DNA of 20,360 nucleotides, from the NCBI GenBank assembly GCA_031362405.1, contig JANLSO010000081.1, forward strand, positions 1 through 20,360, read 5' to 3'. Source of the stretch: JANLSO01 sp031362405 (GTDB taxonomy: Bacteria; Actinomycetota; Thermoleophilia; Miltoncostaeales; Miltoncostaeaceae). Within the stretch, counting starts at the first letter, position 1, and each line of letters starts with the position of its first letter. The notes beneath the pieces were generated by a model, which ran no database searches, was not told where the DNA came from, and saw nothing but the letters and a program-made list of their open reading frames with translations. A program made the position numbers and the translations under genes. Shown piece by piece: positions 1-6,424 of this stretch.

Positions 1-152
1 CGCCAATCGCAGGCGATGGCCAACTCGAGGGCACCGCCGAAGGCGGCCCCGTCGATGATCGCAGCGACGCGCACCAGGCACGCGTCGATCACCGACGTTG
101 CCGTGGCAGACGCTGCTCCCCCTCGCGTTCGCCCGGGCGGAATTGCGACACT
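1..152 (-). pseudogene. Crotonase (enoyl-CoA hydratase-like) fragment, 5'-truncated, continues past left edge
   Basis: Reading the minus strand from 152 to 1, an open frame ends in IIDGAAFGGALELAIACDWR. This is the oxyanion-hole and CoA-binding signature of the crotonase superfamily (IDG-A-GGG-EL-ACD). In intact family members about 95-100 residues precede this motif. Here an in-frame TGA lies at 155-153, only about 32 codons upstream, and the forward reductase gene begins at 194, so there is no room for the usual N-terminus. The residues upstream of the motif (Ala/Thr/Arg-rich) do not resemble crotonase. I infer a 5'-truncated remnant. The rest of the gene lies outside the window, so an unusual short form starting at a GTG (92 or 74) cannot be excluded. 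Confidence 0.5.
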
Positions 153-193
153 TCAGGACGTGCGCGAGCCCTCGCGCATGACCACGAGCGACG

Positions 194-1117
194 GTGAGGT
201 CGACGCTGGCATCAATTCTGGTGATCGGGGCGGGGGCGATGGGCTCCTACTACGGGGCCCTTCTTGCCCGGGGCGGCCATCGGGTCACGCTTGTGGCACG
301 CGGTCGACATCTCGAGTCCCTCCAAGCAGCGGGTCAGGTGACCGTACGCGAACACGACGGCCCCGGGTGGAGTGTCCCGGTCGAGGCACGCGCGCAGCCT
401 GCACCGGCTCCGTGCGACCTGGCAATCGTGACCACCAAGTCGCACGACACCCTCGCCGCCGGTGCGTCGTTGGCTGCGGCCCTCGAGCCAACGACACCGG
501 TGCTGTCGCTCCAGAATGGCGTCGAGAACGCCGGCCGTCTGGCCGAAACCCTCGGCCCACGAGTACTCGCCGGCCTGGCGTTCGTCGGCCTGCGCATCAA
601 CGAGCCCGGAATCGTCGATCACCAGGCGCAGGGGTGGACCGTCATCGGCGACCCGGCCGGAGGCCTCACGGCCCAGGCACGTCAGGTCTTCGACCTCCTG
701 CATCCCCACTGGGAGGTTCGCCTCAGCGATGACATCGTTCTCGATCAGTGGTCGAAGCTGCTGTGGAATGTCGGCTTCAACACCATGTGCGCGATAACCG
801 GGGCGACGGCGGGGCAACTCCTTGCGACGTCTGAGAGCGCAGCTCTCGTTCGCAAGGCGATGCACGAAGTCGTCTCCGTGGCCCGTGCCCGCGGCATCGC
901 GTTGACGGATGACAACGTCGACGCCATGGCGGCCGACGATCCGCAGCTGCGCGACTACCGGCCATCCACGGCGCAAGACATGGACGCCGGAAAGCGTGTC
1001 GAGCGCGACGCTCTGTCGGCATTCGTTGTGCGCCAGGGCATCGAATGGGGAGTCGACACCCCGGTGAACCACGTGCTCGACGGCCTCCTCGCTCTCCAGC
1101 AGGACAGGCTCACGTGA
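194..1117 (+). CDS. Ketopantoate reductase family protein (ApbA/PanE-like)
   Basis: A 307-residue NADPH-dependent reductase, normal length for the family. PanE enzymes reduce 2-dehydropantoate to pantoate in cytoplasmic pantothenate and CoA synthesis, but many paralogues act on other 2-oxo acids. Visible features are the Rossmann motif GAGAMGSYYG (residues 12-21), the LQNGVEN segment (106-112), the conserved WSKLLWN with the likely catalytic Lys188, and the C-terminal block STAQDMDAGKRVERDAL (258-274), which matches the family's S-x-x-Q-D-x-x-x-G-x-x-x-E-x-x-A signature including Glu270. The GTG at 194 is the first start in frame before the Rossmann strand and has no strong ribosome site. The stop overlaps the next start as GTGA, so the next gene is translationally coupled. 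The neighbours are not pantothenate genes, so the exact substrate is unproven. Confidence 0.85.
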   Translation: MRSTLASILVIGAGAMGSYYGALLARGGHRVTLVARGRHLESLQAAGQVTVREHDGPGWSVPVEARAQPAPAPCDLAIVTTKSHDTLAAGASLAAALEPTTPVLSLQNGVENAGRLAETLGPRVLAGLAFVGLRINEPGIVDHQAQGWTVIGDPAGGLTAQARQVFDLLHPHWEVRLSDDIVLDQWSKLLWNVGFNTMCAITGATAGQLLATSESAALVRKAMHEVVSVARARGIALTDDNVDAMAADDPQLRDYRPSTAQDMDAGKRVERDALSAFVVRQGIEWGVDTPVNHVLDGLLALQQDRLT

Positions 1118-1686
1118 GCGACCTCCCGACGATCGGCTTCGCGTCGGCGGGTGCCTGGCATACCTGGCTCGACGAGAACCACGCCACCTCCGACGGGCTC
1201 TGGATGAGGATCGCCAAGAAGGGCGTCACTGAGGCCAGCGTGACGTACCCCGAGGCGGTGGAGGTGGCCCTCTGCTTCGGCTGGATCGATGGCCAATCGG
1301 GCCGGATCGACGGCGAGTTTTGGCGCCAGCGCTTCACCCCCCGGCGCGCCCGCAGCAAATGGTCGGCTATCAATCGCGAGAGGGTGACGCGCCTCATCGC
1401 CGAGGGCCGCATGCAGCCGGCCGGCCTCGCCCAGATCGATGCGGCGAAGGCGGATGGCCGCTGGGACGCCGCCTACGCCCCGCCGAGCACGGCGACCGTG
1501 CCCAACGACCTCGCCGCCGCCCTTGACGCGAACCCGACCGCGAACGCATTCTTCGGCACGCTGAGCGCGACCAGCCGATACGCCATCGTCTACCGCGTCA
1601 ACGACGCGAAACGCGCCGAGACTCGGGCCCGTCGCATCGCAAAGTTCATCGAGATGCTCTCCGAAGGAAGGACGCTGCACCCATGA
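1114..1686 (+). CDS. YdeI/OmpD-associated (OmdA) family protein
   Basis: A 190-residue protein starting at the GTG that overlaps the preceding TGA (GTGA). An earlier in-frame ATG at 1045 would add 23 arginine/proline-rich residues encoded inside the reductase gene and is unlikely. The body carries the YdeI/OmdA hallmarks: AWHTWLDENHATSDGLWMRI near the N-terminus, then VEVALCFGWIDGQSGRIDGE, followed by FTPRRARSKWSAINRERV and a helical C-terminal domain ending in a basic segment (RARRIAKFIEMLSEGR). Members are small cytoplasmic proteins named for links to envelope stress and peptide resistance in enterobacteria; their biochemical function is not established. It sits in a tight forward run with the reductase and the 61-aa ORF that follows. 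Confidence 0.8.
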   Translation: MSDLPTIGFASAGAWHTWLDENHATSDGLWMRIAKKGVTEASVTYPEAVEVALCFGWIDGQSGRIDGEFWRQRFTPRRARSKWSAINRERVTRLIAEGRMQPAGLAQIDAAKADGRWDAAYAPPSTATVPNDLAAALDANPTANAFFGTLSATSRYAIVYRVNDAKRAETRARRIAKFIEMLSEGRTLHP

Positions 1687-1868
1687 ACCGCAACAGCCGG
1701 AGAGACGGAAGAGAGCACGCCGGTTGGACACCGGAACCCCCCGTTCCGCAGACACGACTCGAGCGACGCGGCCGAGGGCTCGTCGCGATATCCGACGTCG
1801 GACTTCCGCCGATCTCCCGGAAGGCCGTTCGCGAGCTCCTGGAGCGTGTCCGAGACCGCGCCGACTGA
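1683..1868 (+). CDS. Small hypothetical protein, 61 aa
   Basis: This 61-codon ORF begins with ATG at 1683, overlapping the stop of the YdeI-family gene as ATGA, the arrangement expected for translational coupling. The product is basic: an N-terminal half rich in Arg, Pro and Gly, then a more ordered C-terminal half (VGLPPISRKAVRELLERVRD) that would form an amphipathic helix. No signal peptide or membrane segment is visible and I do not recognise a family. It fills the gap between the YdeI-family gene and the glutathione S-transferase. The overlap favours a real gene, but in DNA this GC-rich short open frames occur by chance. Confidence 0.4.
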   Translation: MNRNSRRDGREHAGWTPEPPVPQTRLERRGRGLVAISDVGLPPISRKAVRELLERVRDRAD

Positions 1869-1877
1869 GAACCACCC

Positions 1878-2477
1878 GTGCTCCTCTACGACATGGCCTC
1901 CTCGGGCAACTGCTACAAGGTGCGTCTCGTGCTCGCCTACCGGGGTCTGTCGTACGCGCGGGAACCGGTCGGCCTGAAGCGCGACGTCGACCGCGATGCC
2001 ATTCTCGGTGGCCCGAACCCGGCGCTTCGCGTGCCGACCCTCGTGCTCGACGACGGGCGCGTCCTCGCAGAATCGAACGCGATCATCTGGTTCCTCGCCG
2101 AGGGCACGTCGTTGGTCCCCACCGAAGCGTTCGAGCGGGCACAGGTGCTGCAGTGGATGTTCTTCGAGCAGTACGACCACGAACCGGCGATCGCCGTGGC
2201 CCGAGCGTGGCTCCTGTTCTCCGGTGATCCCGCGCAGTTCGCCGCGCGCCTACCCGAGCGCATCGACGCCGGCTACCGCGCCCTGGGCGCGATGCAGCGC
2301 CACCTGATCGGCCGGACCTACCTGGTCGGAGATCAGTTCACGATCGCGGACGTGGCGCTCTACGCCTACACGCACGTCGCTCACGAGGCGGGCTTTGAAC
2401 TCATCACCTTCCCCGATGTGCGGGCATGGCTCGACCGCGTCGCCGCACAGCCCGGACACATCACCATCGACGACTGA
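1878..2477 (+). CDS. Glutathione S-transferase family protein
   Basis: A 199-residue soluble protein of normal GST length. The N-terminal thioredoxin-fold domain (about 1-76) starts with MLLYDMASSGNCYKVRLVL, where the SGNCYK loop carries the likely thiolate-stabilising Ser/Cys. It continues with NPALRVPTLVLDDG, holding the cis-Pro that contacts the glutathione backbone, and the ESNAIIWFLAE gamma-glutamyl-binding motif. The all-helical C-terminal domain (about 85-199) contains LVGDQFTIADVALYAYTH, the N-capping-box and hydrophobic-staple region typical of GSTs. Start is GTG 1878, directly before the fold begins; no clear ribosome site. Many actinobacteria lack glutathione, so the physiological thiol or substrate is uncertain. 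It may be detoxification or an isomerase- or dehalogenase-type GST. Confidence 0.85.
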   Translation: MLLYDMASSGNCYKVRLVLAYRGLSYAREPVGLKRDVDRDAILGGPNPALRVPTLVLDDGRVLAESNAIIWFLAEGTSLVPTEAFERAQVLQWMFFEQYDHEPAIAVARAWLLFSGDPAQFAARLPERIDAGYRALGAMQRHLIGRTYLVGDQFTIADVALYAYTHVAHEAGFELITFPDVRAWLDRVAAQPGHITIDD

Positions 2478-2553
2478 ACCCGAGGCGAAAGGGAGCTCGG
2501 GTCCAGCAGCGAACTACGGGAGTGAAACGCAGCCGCTGCCCGAGGAGTAGACC

Positions 2554-2745
2554 GTGACGACGAGCCCGGTATTTCACGACGACGCCCCAACCACGCGCCA
2601 TCGCACGCTGCGTCTTGCCGAGGTGGTCGACGAAACCCCCGCCGGGCCGGTGCCCGAGAACGTGATCCGCTACTTCGAGGACGCGCTCGCGCGGGAAGCC
2701 CGTCGCAGCGAACGACGCGGATCGCGCGAGCCGCTGGTCGCCTGA
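2554..2745 (+). CDS. Small hypothetical protein, 63 aa
   Basis: A 63-codon ORF with GTG start at 2554, preceded by a good ribosome site GAGGAG (2542-2547) at 6-base spacing. The strong site argues for a real gene. The product is charged and hydrophilic: a short polar N-terminus, a middle segment LAEVVDETPAGPVPENVIRY, then FEDALAREARRSERRGSREP, a predicted charged helix. No known domain is recognised. It lies immediately upstream of the broken membrane-protein gene, in the same orientation and only 8 bases from that gene's open frame, so the two were probably co-transcribed. Confidence 0.5.
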   Translation: MTTSPVFHDDAPTTRHRTLRLAEVVDETPAGPVPENVIRYFEDALAREARRSERRGSREPLVA

Positions 2746-2753
2746 AGCAGTAG

Positions 2754-3907
2754 CGCTCGCCGCACGCACCGAAGGACCTCACCGACCTCGAGCGCTGGTT
2801 CCTGCGGCGCGGGCTGCCGCACCTGATCCACGACTACGACCCGCGCGAAGACACGCTCACGCGGTTGCGGCCCCTCCTCGTGGTGCTGTTCGGCGCCCTG
2901 CTCGCGGTCGCCCTGCGCCCCGACTGGCCGTGATGGGAGCGAGCCCTGGCCGCACTCGGTGGGGTCGCTGCGGCGGCGATCGTCGTCGTAGCGCTCAACG
3001 CCATCCGGGGCCGCTCGACTTTCGCGGCACCGGAGCGGGTCGGTTTCGGCGGTGCCGTCGCGCTCGTTCTGCTCCCCGCCGGACTTGACCTTGCTCTCGG
3101 AGATCGACCGGGGCGGGCGGTGCTCATCGGCCTCGTCTCCGTGGGTGTGGCCGCGTTTTCCTACGCCCTGGCGAGCATGGGCGTCGTTGCCGCGATCATC
3201 GAGCTCGGCCGAGAATCGGTGAAGGGTCTGCGCGACACCGCGCTGATCGCGGCGCGCGCGATGCCCCCCATGCTCGCGGTACTGCTGTTCCTGTTCCTCG
3301 CAACGGAGGTGTGGCAGACGCTGGGGGTCGTCGAGGGTTGGCGGTTCGGGGTCGTTTTTACGTCGTTTTTGGTGATGAGCACGACGTTCCTGCTCGGCGG
3401 TCTGCGTGGCTACCGGCGTGGTCTGGTCGATTCGAAGCCCACCCCGGCGCTCGCCGAGAGGGCGGCCCGTACCCCGGCCGCCCGCCTCGTGAGCGAGGGA
3501 GTAACGCCGGTGTTCCCACCGCTTGGCCGTCTGGCGCGCATCAACCTTGCGGTCGCACTGCTCGTGAGCCTTGGCGTTCGTATCGCCGCCGTCGGCCTGG
3601 CGATCGGCGTGTTTCTGATCGGCTTCGGGATGCTGATGGTGACCCGTTCGACCACTGCCTCGTGGACCGGCCTTCCCGCCGGAGATCTGAACGTGTTGCT
3701 GTCGATCTCCGTTGCCGGGAACGACATCGTGCTCACCGAGCCCCTCGTTCGCGTGTCGGTGCTGCTGGGCGCGTTCGCCGCCCTCTATTCACGGTGGCGG
3801 CGCTCGCCGACGAACGCAACCGGCGGGAGTTCATCGACGACGAGCTCGAGCGCCTCGAAGACACCATGGCCGCGTGGGCGTACTACCGAGGAGCGATCGG
3901 CGCGTCG
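2754..3907 (+). pseudogene. Broken gene for a polytopic membrane protein (premature TGA plus frameshift)
   Basis: One continuous protein can be read only by repairing lesions. The first frame (from 2754) gives DLTDLERWFLRRGLPHLIHD and a hydrophobic segment LLVVLFGALLAVAL, then hits TGA at 2931-2933. The same frame resumes at once with WERALAALGGVAAAAIVVVA and runs through several strong transmembrane helices (about 2950-3790, for example MLAVLLFLFLATEVW and AAVGLAIGVFLIGFGMLMV). Near 3786-3790 (CTCTATTCACGG) the coding frame jumps: the plausible C-terminus ERNRREFIDDELERLEDTMA is in the next frame, as if one T were lost. There is also no usual start codon between the TAG at 2751 and the first conserved-looking residues. 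Family not recognised. Decay and sequencing error are both possible. The GTG at 3120 gives a 279-aa ORF whose last ~60 residues are frameshifted. Confidence 0.65.
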
Positions 3908-3928
3908 CCGACGGCGCCCGCCGGCCCA

Positions 3929-4753
3929 TCAGCCGCGCAGGACGGCCTGCAGGGTGTAGCTGTGCGGCAGGCGTTCGGGTCGGTCGGCCAGGCGCCACTC
4001 GCCGCCACCGATCTGCTCCATCTGCCCCGGCAGGGCCTCCCAAGGGACGCTGTCGTGCTCGACGAGGCCCGTGAGATCCAAGCCGGCCTCGATCAGCGCC
4101 GTCGCGATCTCACCGAGCCCGTGGTTCCAGGAGTGGGTCAGGTTGTGCTGGAAGACCACGTCCGTGTCGACGTACGTCCCCTCGAAGTCGTCGACGAAGG
4201 GCTCCGGCCGCTCGACGTAGGGGTACGCGACGACGAGAGCGTCGGTGCGATTCTCGTCGATGGTCCAGAGCATCGGGTGCCCCTCACGTAGAAACAGTCG
4301 GCCACCCGGCCTCAGCAGCGTCGCCACGATCTGCGCCCAGCGACGGATGTCGGGCAGCCAACACAGCGCCCCGACCCCGGTGAAGACCAGGTCGAAGCCA
4401 CCCGCGCCAAGGGCGTCGACCGCCCCGTAGAGGTCGGATTCGACGAAGTCGACTCCCGCGCCGGTCCGCTCGGAAAGACGCCGCGCCTCGGCCAACGCCA
4501 CCGGTGAGAAGTCGAGGCCGGTCATCCGCGCACCACGGCGCGCCAACGAGATCGTGTCGGTGCCGATGTGGCATTGCAGGTGCACGCCCCGCAGGCCGGC
4601 GACATCCCCGAGTAACGGCAGGTCGAAGCGCACCACCTCGCTGAGGAACGTGGGGTCGGCCACGAACTGCTCGACGGCATAGCCCGGCGACGCTGCATGC
4701 GCCGGTGCGCGCTCGTCCCAGTTGGCCCGATTCAGCTCTCGGTAGTCATTCAC
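3929..4753 (-). CDS. Class I SAM-dependent methyltransferase
   Basis: A 274-residue soluble methyltransferase. SAM-binding motif I is GVHLQCHIGTD (about 57-66). It is followed by the acidic residue Asp81 in TGLDFSPVAL that would bind the ribose, an acidic-aromatic segment VESDLYGA (about 104-111), and motif IV-like FDLVFTGVGALCWL (120-133). A LRPGGRLFLREGHP strand follows, typical of motif V/VI. The N-terminus (MNDYRELNRANWDERAPAHA) and the tryptophan-rich middle match the broad Methyltransf_11/25-like group of small-molecule methyltransferases. The substrate cannot be inferred. Start ATG 4753 is the first residue of the conserved N-terminus. It is convergent with the broken membrane-protein gene and codirectional with the upstream toxin gene (38-base gap). 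Confidence 0.85.
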   Translation of the reverse strand: MNDYRELNRANWDERAPAHAASPGYAVEQFVADPTFLSEVVRFDLPLLGDVAGLRGVHLQCHIGTDTISLARRGARMTGLDFSPVALAEARRLSERTGAGVDFVESDLYGAVDALGAGGFDLVFTGVGALCWLPDIRRWAQIVATLLRPGGRLFLREGHPMLWTIDENRTDALVVAYPYVERPEPFVDDFEGTYVDTDVVFQHNLTHSWNHGLGEIATALIEAGLDLTGLVEHDSVPWEALPGQMEQIGGGEWRLADRPERLPHSYTLQAVLRG

Positions 4754-4791
4754 GCGGGAAGTCTGCCACCGTCATTGCCGCGACGGTGCTG

Positions 4792-5166
4792 CTACCAGGG
4801 GGAAGCGAGCTCAGGGAACATCGGGAAGTGCTTCGTGTTGAGAGTGAGCAAGGTTGCGTCAGCCAGCTGAGCCGTCGCCGCGATGACGTAGTCGACGACG
4901 TCGATCCCCTGATGCGACCGGCGATAGCTCCGCAGGTGCTCGGCGGCCCGGGAAGCCACCATGTCCGTGACGGGCAGAAGCCGCATCACACCGAACAGTG
5001 CGGCCACATCCCGACGCTCCGCGCTGCGCATGCCGCCCTCGATCTCAACGCGCGTCAAGACGCTCGCGAAACGCTGACCATCCTCGACATCGAGCAGCAG
5101 GTTCGTCGCGCGGACATCACCGCGCAGATGCGCGATCAATACGGAGGTATCGAAGAGCGTGCTCAG
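4792..5166 (-). CDS. PIN-domain toxin, VapC family
   Basis: A 124-residue PIN-domain protein, the usual VapC length; VapC toxins are Mg-dependent RNases cutting tRNA or rRNA. Counting from the proposed start, the acidic centre is Asp6 (STLFDTSVLIAHL), Glu41/Glu43 (RVEIEGG) and Asp89/Asp92 (GIDVVDYVIAATA), followed by the TLNTKHFPMFP motif at the C-terminus. The PIN fold should begin at the residue before STLFDTS. In that place is a CTG codon overlapping the antitoxin stop as CTGA, the position where ATGA or GTGA is normal. The nearest ordinary start is ATG 5223, adding 19 Arg/Gly-rich residues out of frame within the antitoxin gene. I prefer the CTG start, or a mutated ATG/GTG, with moderate confidence. 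Confidence 0.8.
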   Translation of the reverse strand: MSTLFDTSVLIAHLRGDVRATNLLLDVEDGQRFASVLTRVEIEGGMRSAERRDVAALFGVMRLLPVTDMVASRAAEHLRSYRRSHQGIDVVDYVIAATAQLADATLLTLNTKHFPMFPELASPW

Positions 5167-5423
5167 AGACCGAGATCCGCGAGACGCTCGGCCGCCGTGC
5201 GGCCTCGCACAGAACGCTGCCACTCCGGCCAGTCGGGGGCATCCGCCATCACACCAGCCGAGGCCAGGATCACCGCGCGCGCCTCTGCCTCATGGTCACC
5301 GGTGTCGAGCGCCCGGTCCAGGATTCCACGAATCACTTGGGCTTTGGGCACTCCTCGCTCGGCCGCCATCTGTGAGATCCGCTGGCTCTGCTCTTCGGTG
5401 ATGTAGATCTGCGTGCGCAACAT
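5163..5423 (-). CDS. Ribbon-helix-helix antitoxin, VapB/CopG type
   Basis: An 86-residue protein with an N-terminal ribbon-helix-helix domain (MLRTQIYITEEQSQRISQMA, then RGVPKAQVIRGILDRAL, residues 1-39). Its alternating strand residues would contact operator DNA as a dimer. The C-terminal half (EAEARAVILASAGVMADAPD and beyond) is the acidic, toxin-neutralising tail expected of VapB-type antitoxins, with a terminal RLADLGL helix. It precedes the PIN toxin with a short overlap, the standard antitoxin-first order. A perfect TATAAT lies 8 bases before the ATG, so the mRNA is probably leaderless. A palindrome just upstream of that box is a candidate autoregulatory operator. Confidence 0.85.
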   Translation of the reverse strand: MLRTQIYITEEQSQRISQMAAERGVPKAQVIRGILDRALDTGDHEAEARAVILASAGVMADAPDWPEWQRSVRGRTAAERLADLGL

Positions 5424-5431
5424 GTGGCGGG

Positions 5432-5437
5432 ATTATA
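5432..5437 (-). promoter_or_regulatory. -10 box TATAAT of the antitoxin-toxin operon, leaderless
   Basis: On the minus strand the sequence TATAAT occupies 5437-5432, a perfect -10 hexamer in otherwise GC-rich DNA. Transcription would begin near 5425-5423, at or next to the antitoxin ATG (5423), giving a leaderless or nearly leaderless transcript, which is common in actinobacteria. No convincing TTGACA-like -35 is present; that region is occupied by the 5447-5480 palindrome, which fits control by a bound repressor. Confidence 0.6.
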
Positions 5438-5446
5438 CATCGCCTC

Positions 5447-5480
5447 GTGCATAAAAAGTGTCTGACACTTTTTCATGCAC
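5447..5480. repeat. Near-perfect palindrome: candidate antitoxin operator and/or ddl terminator
   Basis: The left arm GTGCATAAAAAGTGTC (5447-5462), a single central T (5463) and the right arm (5464-5480) form an inverted repeat broken only by one extra C at 5474. The inner 10-bp arms AAAAAGTGTC/GACACTTTTT are perfect. It lies between the D-Ala-D-Ala ligase stop (5483, minus strand) and the antitoxin promoter. It could therefore fold as a transcription terminator with A/T-rich arms, act as the operator of the toxin-antitoxin operon, or both. Its core GTGTCTGACAC is closely related to the core of the palindrome at 11405-11441. Confidence 0.6.
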
Positions 5481-5482
5481 GG

Positions 5483-6424
5483 CTACGCCCCCAGGGCGGC
5501 CAACTCGAGGACTTCCGCGATCACGTCGTCGAAGCTCAGGCCGGCCGCCTCGGCGGCTTTGGGCAACAGGCTGGTGTCGGTCATCCCCGGGATCGCGTTG
5601 ATTTCCAGCACCCACAGCGCCCCGTCGGCATCGAGCATCATGTCGACGCGGCCGAAGCCGCGGCAGCCGAGTTCCCGGTAGCAGACCAGGGCGAGGCGGG
5701 TTGCCTCCGCGGCCGTTTCCGCCGGAATGTCGGCCGGGGCGACGAGCTCGGTGAGGCCCGGTGTGTAGCGGGCCTCGAAGTCGTAGAAGGCGCGGTCGTG
5801 AGTGACCGCTTCGACGACCGGCAGGGCCCGGATATCGCGGTTGCCGATCACGGCAATGGCGAGATCCCGCCCCGGAACGAACCGCTCCATCAGGACCCGG
5901 TTGTCGTATGAAAGCGCGGTCATCAGGGCCGCCGGGACCTCACCGGGCTCGTCGGCCACGGTGATCCCGAGGGCCGAGCCCTGTTTGGCGGGCTTCACCA
6001 CGAGCGGCAGGCCGAGCCGGGCGCGGATGTCATCGAGCGTGTCGGCGGCACCCAGATCGCGGAAGGCTTCCTCGCTGAAGGCGACGCTCGGCGGGGTAGG
6101 GATGTCCGCGGCCGCGAAATGCCCCTTGGCGACGACTTTGTCCATCGAGCGCTGGCAGGCGAGCACGCCGGACCCGGTGTACGGAATCTGAAGGATCTCC
6201 AGCAGCTCCTGCACGGTGCCGTCCTCCCCACCCCGGCCGTGCAATGCCACGAACGCCGCGTCGGGTCGGTCGGCCCGCAGCGTCCGCACCAAATGCTGGT
6301 CGACGTCGATCGCGATCACCTCGTGCCCGAGGCGGCGTAGCGCAGCCTCGACGTTTGCGCCCGAGCGCAGGCTCACCTCGCGCTCAAGCGAGCGGCCCCC
6401 TTTGAGCACGGCGATGCGACCCAT
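5483..6424 (-). CDS. ddl: D-alanine--D-alanine ligase
   Basis: A 313-residue ATP-grasp ligase of normal DdlB length; it joins two D-Ala in an ATP-dependent reaction for the peptidoglycan pentapeptide, in the cytoplasm. Visible motifs are GGRSLEREVSLRSG (9-22, with Glu16 at the position of the D-Ala-binding Glu15 of E. coli DdlB), LHGRGGEDG (61-69), MDK (94-96), VVKPAKQGSALG (142-153, ATP-binding Lys and loop), RGFGRVDMML (255-264) and LEINAIPGMT (273-282, Mg-binding Glu/Asn). The ATG at 6424 overlaps the aminotransferase stop as TGATG, so the two genes are coupled. The same frame is open to 6838, but that extension is antisense-like sequence inside the aminotransferase gene. Downstream is the 5447-5480 palindrome. 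Confidence 0.93.
   Translation of the reverse strand: MGRIAVLKGGRSLEREVSLRSGANVEAALRRLGHEVIAIDVDQHLVRTLRADRPDAAFVALHGRGGEDGTVQELLEILQIPYTGSGVLACQRSMDKVVAKGHFAAADIPTPPSVAFSEEAFRDLGAADTLDDIRARLGLPLVVKPAKQGSALGITVADEPGEVPAALMTALSYDNRVLMERFVPGRDLAIAVIGNRDIRALPVVEAVTHDRAFYDFEARYTPGLTELVAPADIPAETAAEATRLALVCYRELGCRGFGRVDMMLDADGALWVLEINAIPGMTDTSLLPKAAEAAGLSFDDVIAEVLELAALGA

Noticed and set aside
1150..1163. GGTGCCTGGCATACC, similar to the core of the intergenic palindromes
   Set aside because: It encodes conserved residues (GAWHTW) of the YdeI-family protein and has no complementary outer arms, so the similarity is probably chance.
955..1875. 306-codon reverse ORF opposite the reductase, YdeI-family and 61-aa genes
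   Set aside because: Arg/Gly/Ala-rich antisense frame with no recognisable domain. The forward genes carry clear family motifs.
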